Assembly (NCBI GenBank): GCA_002706585.1
Contig: PALU01000045.1
Location: 1-7,057 of the forward strand
DNA from: Rickettsiales bacterium
GTDB lineage: Bacteria > Pseudomonadota > Alphaproteobacteria > TMED127
DNA: 7,057 nucleotides
Reading direction: 5' to 3'
In this document: in pieces, positions 1 through 5,762 of the stretch
Numbering within the stretch: the first letter of the stretch is position 1
How the letters are laid out: every line of letters begins with the position of its first letter
Made by a program: the position numbers and the translations under genes
The notes under the pieces: generated by a model
The model's input: the letters and a program-made list of their open reading frames with translations, nothing else
Databases searched by the model: none
What the model was told of the DNA's origin: nothing

Positions 1-198
1 TGGTGAAAAGTTTTTAGATAAATAATTAATGTAATCTCTAATTTGTTTTGTTTCTATATCCTTTAATTTTTTTACTTTAATAAATTTAAAAAAACCTTGA
101 ATATCGTTTTTATAAGATTCGCATGTATTTTTTGATAAGTTTTTTTGAGCTATTAGATATTCTAAATATTTTTCTATAAAAAAATTTTTATTGATCAC
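1..198 (-). CDS. xerD: Tyrosine recombinase, XerD-like, N-terminal part only (cut by window edge)
   Basis: I translated this minus-strand reading frame by hand. It is open for 66 codons to the window edge. It begins with GTG at 198-196 and includes FIEKYLEYLIAQKNLSKNT followed by a Tyr-Lys-x-Asp stretch, the usual start of the SAM-like, DNA-binding N-terminal domain of XerC/XerD recombinases. XerC and XerD act together to resolve chromosome dimers at dif during division. The catalytic domain (Arg, His, Arg, Tyr), which would settle the family, lies outside the window; full-length proteins are about 300 residues. The GTG shares bases with the TGA of the upstream gene (GTGA), so translation is probably coupled. 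XerD is preferred over XerC because alphaproteobacteria often carry xerD beside aroK; that choice is inference. Confidence 0.82.
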   Translation of the reverse strand, partial: MINKNFFIEKYLEYLIAQKNLSKNTCESYKNDIQGFFKFIKVKKLKDIETKQIRDYINYLSKNFSP

Positions 199-1859
199 AA
201 TAAAATACTCGCTGACATTTTTTTTAATTCTTCATCTAAGCCAAGATTCTTCAAAATAATAAGAGCTGAGAAATTTTCAATTAAATTTAAGCTAGAAAAG
301 TCTTTATTACCAACAACACGAAATAATGTATTTAAAGAATTAAAAAAATCCTTTTCACTTGAAAATCTTTGCGCAAAAAAAAGATTTTTTAAGTCTGTTG
401 AACTTGAACTTTCATCGAGAAAAGGTTTATAAGACTTAATTATTTTTTTAAAATCTTGGTCTAGGTCCATATTAATGAGCATAACTAAAATCAACCTTCT
501 TAATTTCTCTGAATTATCCTCAATCAGCATTGGATCAGCTAGATTTTCTCTGAGTTCTTTCATATTAATATTTTGATTGGTAAGAAATTGATTTAGATCT
601 ATTGCAATTTGATTTATTTTTTTCTCCTTATTATCCTCAATCTTTTTTAATATTTGTTTTGCTTCATAAAATTTATTTTTTGCTTGAAACATTTTTGAGA
701 ACAAGACTGCATCCTCATCAGACTTTATGTGGTCTTTTACATCAATTAGTCCATCTACTAGAAATGAAACTTTCTTAAATAATTTCTCATTTAAAGAGGC
801 CTTGAGTAGTGCCTTAATCTTTATATACTTTGAATCTGGATTCTCATCCCTTAAAATTGATTGATAAAGCAAAGGCCTTGCTTTTATGGGAGATAAAGTT
901 TTATACAATTTTATTGCATTTTCTATGTCTGCATTATCATATCTTGGCAGTTGATATGCCTCGGATAACATTTCAAAACTTATCCTCCCCTGTTTTACTA
1001 ACAACTCAGCACAATGAATTTTCAAATCAGTTTCGACTGTTGGGTTTGATAAAATAAATAATAAACCACTTGTACTAAGATTCTGAATTTGTTCAAAATT
1101 TGGAGAAATATCAGCAAATTGCAATGAGGTCATCACAACTGGATTAAGTTTTTTTATCTCATTAAGAGTTTTTAATAAATAATCAGATTCAGAAAGTTGA
1201 TTTTCACTCATCAAAGAAAAAGCTAATTCAATAAAAAAAATATCTCCAGGGTTATTTTGTTCTTTAAGTAAGGCAAGACCAAGCCTTGCCTGTTCATATT
1301 TATTGTTTAGTATATCACAGATAACCATAATTTTTCCAAGTCGGACTGGTTTATCCTGAACCTTGTTTTCAAGAATCTTACATGCTTCTGTATGACGATT
1401 TCTAAGAAAGTTTCCCTCAATCATTTTTATAAGAATCTCTTCATTCTGCTGAATGTTAATAGTTTGAGAATAAAAAAGTTCTATTTCATTCAACCTTCCA
1501 CTATTAAAAAGCTGACTTATAATTTTCTCAAAAATAACTTTATCTTCATCTGGACTAATATCCCTTTTATTTAAAACTTTTTTTGAGATTAAAACCTTAT
1601 AAATTAAATCTTGAATAACTGGATTGGGATTGTTTACTGGGAGCTCGTCAAAGAAATTATTTATTTCTTCAAATTCTTTTGTAAAAAAAATTTTTTCCAA
1701 AATTATGTTTTCTTTTTTATTCAAACCTATTTCAGATAAAAAAGTTTTGGATAAATCATTTATTGAGAAGTTTCTCTTAGAAAGAATATCTTCATTAGAT
1801 TTTGAGGCCTTTCCTAAAAAAAGTAATAAAATAACAAAAAAAATGCTAATTTTTTTCAA
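195..1859 (-). CDS. Large exported helical-repeat (TPR-like) protein of unknown function
   Basis: I do not recognise a named family. The predicted protein is about 554 residues. It starts with a Lys-rich n-region, a hydrophobic stretch (ISIFFVILLLFLG) and a small-residue Lys-Ala-Ser region, so a Sec signal peptide with export to the periplasm, or membrane anchoring, is likely. The rest is almost entirely predicted helix, rich in Lys, Glu, Asn and Leu. TPR-like units are visible around residues 110-200, for example one containing GNFLRNRHTEACKILENK. There are no further membrane segments and no catalytic motif. No ATG lies near the start. TTG at 1859 is chosen because GAGAAAG sits 9 bases upstream; TTG at 1877, six codons earlier and directly after a TAG, is the alternative. 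Large poorly conserved proteins occur at this place between xerD and aroK in other alphaproteobacteria (recollection, unchecked). A scaffold or envelope role is a guess. Confidence 0.85.
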   Translation of the reverse strand: MKKISIFFVILLLFLGKASKSNEDILSKRNFSINDLSKTFLSEIGLNKKENIILEKIFFTKEFEEINNFFDELPVNNPNPVIQDLIYKVLISKKVLNKRDISPDEDKVIFEKIISQLFNSGRLNEIELFYSQTINIQQNEEILIKMIEGNFLRNRHTEACKILENKVQDKPVRLGKIMVICDILNNKYEQARLGLALLKEQNNPGDIFFIELAFSLMSENQLSESDYLLKTLNEIKKLNPVVMTSLQFADISPNFEQIQNLSTSGLLFILSNPTVETDLKIHCAELLVKQGRISFEMLSEAYQLPRYDNADIENAIKLYKTLSPIKARPLLYQSILRDENPDSKYIKIKALLKASLNEKLFKKVSFLVDGLIDVKDHIKSDEDAVLFSKMFQAKNKFYEAKQILKKIEDNKEKKINQIAIDLNQFLTNQNINMKELRENLADPMLIEDNSEKLRRLILVMLINMDLDQDFKKIIKSYKPFLDESSSSTDLKNLFFAQRFSSEKDFFNSLNTLFRVVGNKDFSSLNLIENFSALIILKNLGLDEELKKMSASILL

Positions 1860-1980
1860 TTTTATATTCTTTCTCAACTAATTTAGGCGTAACAACAAAG
1901 TTCGTGGAACCCATGTAAAAAAAGAAAACCACGAAAATAACAAAAAGTGAAATTAGAATTTTAACTATTAACTTACTCAT
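1846..1980 (-). CDS. Possible 44-residue single-pass membrane protein
   Basis: A minus-strand ORF runs from ATG at 1980-1978 to TAG at 1848-1846. It encodes a short Lys-containing N-terminus, a strong hydrophobic segment at about residues 4-23 (LIVKILISLFVIFVVFFFYM), then a polar tail with Thr-Asn-Phe-Val-Val-Thr-Pro and a charged end. It looks like a small inner-membrane protein with one helix. It fills the space between the divergent promoter region and the exported helical protein, whose start it overlaps by 14 bases (32 if the upstream TTG is used). A good promoter-like pair sits just upstream, leaving a very short leader of about 7 bases. Against it: no clear ribosome binding site, short length, and an AT-rich genome in which hydrophobic ORFs arise by chance. 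I do not recognise the family. Confidence 0.5.
   Translation of the reverse strand: MSKLIVKILISLFVIFVVFFFYMGSTNFVVTPKLVEKEYKIEKN
1901..1935. repeat. 7-bp inverted repeat within the small membrane ORF
   Basis: TTCGTGG (1901-1907) and CCACGAA (1929-1935) are perfect reverse complements separated by 21 bases. They lie 42 to 76 bases upstream of the chosen start of the exported helical protein on the minus strand. On the RNA they could form a stem with a large U-rich loop. It may be a protein-binding site, a weak leader structure, or a by-product of the small ORF's codons. Confidence 0.4.
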
Positions 1981-1993
1981 AACTTTATGATCA

Positions 1994-2022
1994 TTTATAA
2001 TAAAAAAAACTTTATTGTTCAA
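1994..2022 (-). promoter_or_regulatory. Predicted sigma-70-type promoter for the minus-strand operon
   Basis: On the minus strand, TTGAAC (2022-2017) is followed after exactly 17 bases by TATAAA (1999-1994). This matches the -35 and -10 consensus at 4/6 and 5/6 with ideal spacing. Transcription would start near 1987, only about 7 bases before the ATG of the 44-residue ORF, so that ORF would be nearly leaderless. It would drive the small ORF, the exported helical protein and xerD. AT-rich DNA yields such matches by chance, so confidence is moderate. Confidence 0.5.
1996..2001 (+). promoter_or_regulatory. Possible -10 box for the aroK operon
   Basis: A perfect TATAAT lies on the plus strand and overlaps the minus-strand -10 (1994-1999). 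The corresponding -35 position (TTACTC, 1973-1978) is poor. An alternative is TTGTTC at 2015-2020 with TAAATT at 2037-2042, spacer 16. One of these should drive aroK, which needs a promoter in this gap because the gene upstream is divergent. Confidence 0.35.
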
Positions 2023-2057
2023 ACATACTATTGAAATAAATTAATAGAAACTTTTAA

Positions 2058-2591
2058 ATGTCACAAAATAGAAAAAATATTTTAATTATCGGAATGACAG
2101 GAGTTGGAAAAACAACAATTGGCAGACTCATTGCAAAAAAATTGAATAAAAAATTCTTTGATTCAGATCATGAAATTGAATTAGCGTCTGGATTAAGAAT
2201 TAATGATTTTTTTACAAAGTTTGGTGAAAAAGAATTTAGAAAATTAGAAAAGAAAATTATAACAAAGTTAATTAATCAAAATAAAAATATAGTTATATCT
2301 ACTGGTGCAGGTTTTTTAAGTAATACTAAGTTCAATAAGTTTGTTTTTTCAGAATCTATTTGTATTTTTTTAAATGCAAAAATTGAAACTTTATATCAAA
2401 GATTAATTGGTAATATCAGAAACAGACCTAAACTTAATGAAGGTAACCTAAAAGAAAATCTAAAAAAAATGCATAAATCAAGAACCCAAGAATATATGAA
2501 CGCGCAAATTAAAATTGAAGTAGATGAGTTATCAATTGCTGATATATTAACTTTAATTTTAGATTATCTTAAAGAAAATGAAAGAATATAA
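2058..2591 (+). CDS. aroK: Shikimate kinase
   Basis: Transfers a phosphate from ATP to the 3-hydroxyl of shikimate in the cytoplasm, the fifth step of the shikimate pathway to chorismate. The 177 residues match the usual family length. Visible motifs: Walker A GMTGVGKT at residues 12-19; the shikimate-binding FFDSD with Asp37; FRKLE with Arg61; a glycine loop at 82-85 reading Thr-Gly-Ala-Gly where Thr-Gly-Gly-Gly is usual; the lid arginines Arg121 and Arg123 in RNRPKL; and a late Arg142...Tyr146 (SRTQEY). The start is ATG with no obvious ribosome binding site. The end overlaps aroB by 14 bases, so the two are co-transcribed and probably translationally coupled. The family call is secure. The Gly-to-Ala change in the shikimate loop is the one oddity. 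Confidence 0.96.
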   Translation: MSQNRKNILIIGMTGVGKTTIGRLIAKKLNKKFFDSDHEIELASGLRINDFFTKFGEKEFRKLEKKIITKLINQNKNIVISTGAGFLSNTKFNKFVFSESICIFLNAKIETLYQRLIGNIRNRPKLNEGNLKENLKKMHKSRTQEYMNAQIKIEVDELSIADILTLILDYLKENERI

Positions 2592-3684
2592 AAAAATTAC
2601 AGTTAACCTTGATAAAAGGTCTTATCCAATTTTTCTTGGAAATAATATCTTAGAAAAAAAAGTTAGAGAAGTACTTAGAAATGGTAAGAATAAAATTGTT
2701 ATTGTAATAGATTCAAATGTTAAAAATATGCAAGGTAAAACTATTGATAAGGCTTTCAAAAAATATGAAAAAAATTTAAAAATTATTGTTTTGCCTTTCG
2801 GTGAAAAAGTAAAAAGTTTTAAGTTTTTAGAAAAAATTCTAGAAAATGCACTTAGTTTTAAGATTGATCGTAACATTTTTTTATTTGCAATTGGAGGTGG
2901 TGTTATAGGTGATCTTGCTGGCCTTGCCTCTAGTTTATTGTTAAGAGGTATCAATTTGATTCAGGTTCCAACTAGTCTTTTAGCCCAAGTAGATAGCTCT
3001 GTTGGCGGGAAAACTGGTATTAATTCTAAATATGGAAAGAATCTTATTGGAACATTTAAACAGCCAAAATCAGTTATAATATCAATTGATTTTTTAAAAA
3101 CACTTAAAAAAAGAGAGATTATCTCTGGTTATGCTGAAATTTTAAAATACTCATTGATTAGAGATCAAAAATTTTTCTTATGGCTTTTAAAAAATGGAAA
3201 TTCAATATTAAATCTTGATGAACAAAGTTGCTTATATGCTATTTCCAAAAGCTGTAATATTAAAGCTAAAATTGTATCACAAGATGAAAATGAAAAAGGA
3301 ATTAGAGAAATCTTAAATTTAGGCCACACTTTTGGACATGCTATTGAATCGTCTCAAGGTTATTCAGATAAGATCAACCACGGTGAAGCAATATTTATTG
3401 GAATGGTTATGGCGTTAGAATTTTCTGTATATCTAAAATTATGCAAAAAAATTGTACTGGAAAAATTAATTAATCATTTAGAAGATTTGAGTATTTCATA
3501 TAGAATGATAGATTATAAATTAAATATTGATACTAAAAATTTTATTAAATATCTAAAATTTGATAAAAAGATAAAAAATAATAAATTGAAATTTATTTTA
3601 CTAAAAGATATTGGTGTTCCTTTCAGTTATATTTTGGAAGATGAGAGTATACTGACCGATTTCTTAAATACTAGACTTATATAG
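2578..3684 (+). CDS. aroB: 3-dehydroquinate synthase
   Basis: Converts DAHP to 3-dehydroquinate, the second step of the shikimate pathway, using NAD and a divalent metal (Zn or Co) in the cytoplasm. The protein has 368 residues, a normal length. The NAD-binding GGGVIGDLAG lies at residues 106-115. The substrate/phosphate loop VDSSVGGKTGIN lies at 138-149. The three metal ligands are visible as Glu187 (SGYAEILK), His250 (NLGHTFGHAIE) and His268 (INHGEA). Every key residue I looked for is present, so it should be active. The ATG lies inside the end of aroK, so expression depends on the aroK transcript. The next gene follows after 6 bases, which suggests a longer operon. Confidence 0.97.
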   Translation: MKEYKKITVNLDKRSYPIFLGNNILEKKVREVLRNGKNKIVIVIDSNVKNMQGKTIDKAFKKYEKNLKIIVLPFGEKVKSFKFLEKILENALSFKIDRNIFLFAIGGGVIGDLAGLASSLLLRGINLIQVPTSLLAQVDSSVGGKTGINSKYGKNLIGTFKQPKSVIISIDFLKTLKKREIISGYAEILKYSLIRDQKFFLWLLKNGNSILNLDEQSCLYAISKSCNIKAKIVSQDENEKGIREILNLGHTFGHAIESSQGYSDKINHGEAIFIGMVMALEFSVYLKLCKKIVLEKLINHLEDLSISYRMIDYKLNIDTKNFIKYLKFDKKIKNNKLKFILLKDIGVPFSYILEDESILTDFLNTRLI

Positions 3685-3690
3685 AATACT

Positions 3691-4995
3691 ATGGAATTTT
3701 CTTTAGCTTTTTTAATTGGCTGTATAATTTTCTTAATTTTATTATCTGCTTTCTTTTCTGGTTCTGAAACATCATTAACTTCAGCTTCAAAACCTAGGAT
3801 GCATACATTAGCAAAATCAGGTAAGAAAAATGCTATAATTTTTGAAAAATTATTTAGAGATAAAGAAAAATTAATATGCACAATACTCTTTGCAAATAAT
3901 TTGGTTAATGTTTTAGCGTCAGCTTTAGCGACTAAAATTTTGATAGAAATTACTCCCGCTGAAGGAATCATTTACGCAACTTTAATTATGACATTAATGA
4001 TCTTAATTTTTGGAGAGTTATTGCCAAAAACCATTGCTTTGTCAAAAGCTGACAAAATTGCTTTAAAAATTTCACCTATATTCAGACTTTTAATAATTCT
4101 TTTATATCCATTAACATCGGCTCTAAACTCAATCGTTTCTATTTTTTTGAATGTTTTAGGTGTTACTAAACCTCTAAATAAAGAAATTAATGAAGAACGC
4201 GAGGAGGAGCTTAGGGGTGTTATTGATATTCATGGGCAACAAAACGAATCGGCAAAAGAAGAAAAAAATATGTTGAAGTCAATCCTAGACCTAGATGAAA
4301 TTACTGTAGGCTCTATTATGATACCTAGAAAAGAAATTTTCAGTTTGCCCTCAAATATAAGTTTAGATTTATTAATAAAAAAAGTGAAAGATTCACCTCA
4401 TTCAAGAATTCCAATTTGGGAGAAGAACCCTGAGAATATAATTGGAGTTTTTCATGTAAGAAAATTAATAGATTTACAGTTAAATAACAATTCTAACAAA
4501 TTTGAAATAAAAATTCATTGCCAAAAACCCTGGTTTATTCCTGAATCAACTAAACTTGATAACCAGCTAATGGAATTTAAAAAAAGAAAAGAGCACTTTT
4601 CTATAGTAGTAGATGAATATGGAGAGTTTTTGGGAATTGTTACTTTAGAGGATATAATTGAAGAAATTGTGGGTGATATAGATGACGAGTTAGATGTAAA
4701 AAAACCTTCATCAAAATTTTCAGATGTAAAGTCAATCAATTCAAATACGTTTGTAGTTAAAGGTAATACAAGTATTAGAGATTTAAATAAAGATTTAAAT
4801 GTGAATTTACCGACCAATGAAGCTTCAACCATTGCAGGTTTAATAATTTATGAAAGTAGAACTATTCCAAAAATTGGACAAATATTTGCCTTTTATAATA
4901 TTAAATTTGAAGTTTTATCTAAAAAGAATAACCAAATAACTTCTTTAAAAATTACAAAAAAAAAAGCTAAAAATTTTATAAAAAAAGTAGTATAA
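3691..4995 (+). CDS. CNNM/CorC (HlyC/TlyC-like) membrane protein with CBS pair
   Basis: Member of the family combining a DUF21/CNNM membrane domain, a CBS pair and a C-terminal CorC_HlyC domain, linked in various bacteria to Mg2+ (and Co2+) export or homeostasis. Early annotations as haemolysins are doubtful. At 434 residues it has the usual full form. Hydrophobic segments lie at about 3-23, 62-85, 92-112 and 128-155. FSGSETSLTS at 22-31 and FGELLPK at 107-113 are DUF21 signatures. The CBS pair spans about 205-330: it opens with IMIPR (209-213), and the second CBS ends with GIVTLED (315-321), the Gly-x-x-Thr-x-x-Asp nucleotide-binding pattern. The first CBS lacks that pattern (GVFHVRK). The CorC domain covers about 350-425. 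It starts 6 bases after aroB, a pairing common in alphaproteobacteria. The ion transported cannot be read from the sequence. Confidence 0.93.
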   Translation: MEFSLAFLIGCIIFLILLSAFFSGSETSLTSASKPRMHTLAKSGKKNAIIFEKLFRDKEKLICTILFANNLVNVLASALATKILIEITPAEGIIYATLIMTLMILIFGELLPKTIALSKADKIALKISPIFRLLIILLYPLTSALNSIVSIFLNVLGVTKPLNKEINEEREEELRGVIDIHGQQNESAKEEKNMLKSILDLDEITVGSIMIPRKEIFSLPSNISLDLLIKKVKDSPHSRIPIWEKNPENIIGVFHVRKLIDLQLNNNSNKFEIKIHCQKPWFIPESTKLDNQLMEFKKRKEHFSIVVDEYGEFLGIVTLEDIIEEIVGDIDDELDVKKPSSKFSDVKSINSNTFVVKGNTSIRDLNKDLNVNLPTNEASTIAGLIIYESRTIPKIGQIFAFYNIKFEVLSKKNNQITSLKITKKKAKNFIKKVV

Positions 4996-5002
4996 TGTAA
5001 TT

Positions 5003-5010
5003 GGGGGGGA
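5003..5010 (+). promoter_or_regulatory. G-rich ribosome binding site for the CBS gene (seven-G run)
   Basis: GGGGGGGA lies in the 22-base gap between the CorC-like gene and the CBS gene. It ends 7 bases before the TTG at 5018, good spacing for pairing with the 16S rRNA tail (partly by G-U pairs). It supports the TTG start, since no ATG is available there. Seven consecutive G in such AT-rich DNA is unusual. Confidence 0.55.
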
Positions 5011-5017
5011 ATTATCT

Positions 5018-5473
5018 TTGGTTATTAAAGATCTATTAGATAATGTTTTAACCAATCAAAGGTTAGTCATTATAGATGGTGATTCAACAGCCTATGATGC
5101 AGCAGTTACAATGCTTAAGCATAAATGCGGTGCTTTGTTGGTTTGTGAAAAGATAAAAAATGGTTCATTAATTGGAATTATCACTGAAAGAGATTTGACA
5201 TTTAGGGTAATACCAAAAGATTTAGATCCAAAAAAAACAAAAGTAAATAAGATTATGACTAAAAACCCAGATACCATCAAACCTGAAAAAACTACGATTG
5301 ATGCTATCAAAATTATGAAGTCAAAAGGATACAGGCATTTACCAGTAGTACATAAAAAAGAAATCATTGGAATCCTTTCAATGAGAGATCTATATGATGC
5401 TCATGCTGAACTACTCCAAGACTCCTTAAAAAAACATCAAGAATTTATGTTTGGGACTGGCTACGGAACCTAA
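5018..5473 (+). CDS. Stand-alone CBS-pair protein (probable adenine-nucleotide sensor)
   Basis: Small cytoplasmic protein of 151 residues made of two CBS domains. The first covers about 7-65 and ends with GIITERDL (53-60). The second covers about 77-130, starting KIMTKNP and ending with GILSMRDL (118-125). Both carry the Gly-x-x-Thr/Ser-x-x-Asp pattern that binds the ribose of AMP, ATP or related nucleotides in this family. A short helical tail ends in FMFGTGYGT. There is no effector domain, so it probably senses nucleotides and acts on a partner. No partner can be read from the sequence, though the gene just upstream encodes another CBS pair. The start is TTG with a G-rich site upstream; an ATT six codons earlier is less likely. 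The stop overlaps the bolA stop in CTAA. Confidence 0.88.
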   Translation: MVIKDLLDNVLTNQRLVIIDGDSTAYDAAVTMLKHKCGALLVCEKIKNGSLIGIITERDLTFRVIPKDLDPKKTKVNKIMTKNPDTIKPEKTTIDAIKIMKSKGYRHLPVVHKKEIIGILSMRDLYDAHAELLQDSLKKHQEFMFGTGYGT

Positions 5474-5724
5474 TATATTATCTTGATTGATAAAGCATGA
5501 ATGCTTTCTTTCATTTCTTTTTCTAAAATTTTAAATATTTTTCTTTGACCCTCTAACCTTGAAATTTTAGTTAACTCTTTTGATTCAATTTCAATATAAA
5601 AATGAGAATTACCAGTTCCAGGGCTTCCTTTATGATTATTATGTTTCTCGGATTCATTTACAACTTTTAAAAAACTAGGAGAAAGATAATCATTAAGTTT
5701 TTTGTATATTTTTGATTCATTCAT
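5470..5724 (-). CDS. bolA: BolA family protein
   Basis: 84 residues, starting MNESKIYKKLNDYL. It shows the BolA fold signatures: VNESEKHNNHKG (residues 22-33), matching the usual Glu-Ser-x-x-His-x-x-His region, then SHFYIEI (40-46) and a final ESIHALSIK (73-81) containing the invariant histidine, here His76. BolA proteins pair with monothiol glutaredoxins to bind [2Fe-2S] clusters and act in iron-sulfur trafficking or iron regulation; some also bind DNA. The conserved histidines suggest cluster binding is retained. I chose the ATG at 5724 because the open frame further upstream (to 5913) runs antisense through the J-domain gene and does not resemble BolA. The gene is divergent from the J-domain gene, a common arrangement in alphaproteobacteria, and convergent with the CBS gene. 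Confidence 0.93.
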   Translation of the reverse strand: MNESKIYKKLNDYLSPSFLKVVNESEKHNNHKGSPGTGNSHFYIEIESKELTKISRLEGQRKIFKILEKEMKESIHALSIKIIY

Positions 5725-5729
5725 ATATT
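5702..5729 (+). promoter_or_regulatory. Tentative promoter for the J-domain/cobS unit
   Basis: TTGTAT (5702-5707) and TATATT (5724-5729, 5/6 match to the -10) are 16 bases apart, inside the start of bolA. They would start transcription near 5736, about 11 bases before the ATG at 5747. The perfect TATAAT at 5741-5746 abuts that ATG and is too close to serve it. Evidence is weak in such AT-rich DNA. Confidence 0.25.
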
Positions 5730-5731
5730 TA

Positions 5732-5762
5732 ATAATAGAATATAATATGAAAAAAAAGTCAA
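5732..5762 (-). promoter_or_regulatory. Possible bolA promoter
   Basis: On the minus strand TTGACT (5762-5757, 5/6 match to the -35) lies upstream of TATTAT (5737-5732, 5/6) with a long spacer of 19, or of TCTATT (5739-5734, 4/6) with spacer 17. Transcription would start within a few bases of the bolA ATG, giving an almost leaderless message. The -35 lies inside the first codons of the divergent J-domain gene. Confidence 0.35.

Noticed and set aside
1271..1291. 7-bp perfect inverted repeat AGGCAAG...CTTGCCT with a 7-base loop
   Set aside because: It lies deep inside the exported protein gene, has no following T run, and is explained by codons for an Ala-Arg-Leu-Gly-Leu-Ala stretch.
2622..2954. 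Open minus-strand frames inside aroB, the CorC-like gene and the CBS gene
   Set aside because: They are antisense shadows of well-supported genes, with low-complexity Phe/Ile/Ser-rich translations and no recognisable motif.
5492..5507. Inverted repeat AAAGCATGAATGCTTT followed by a T-rich run, possible terminator for the CBS gene
   Set aside because: The stem is only 6-7 bp and AT-rich, the T run is interrupted by C and A, and the sequence codes for the conserved Ser-Ile-His-Ala-Leu motif of BolA, which explains the symmetry.
5702..5746. 15-residue N-terminal extension of the J-domain protein
   Set aside because: It reads through the start of bolA on the opposite strand and is hydrophobic and unlike the rest; ATG at 5747 gives a sensible Lys-rich start.
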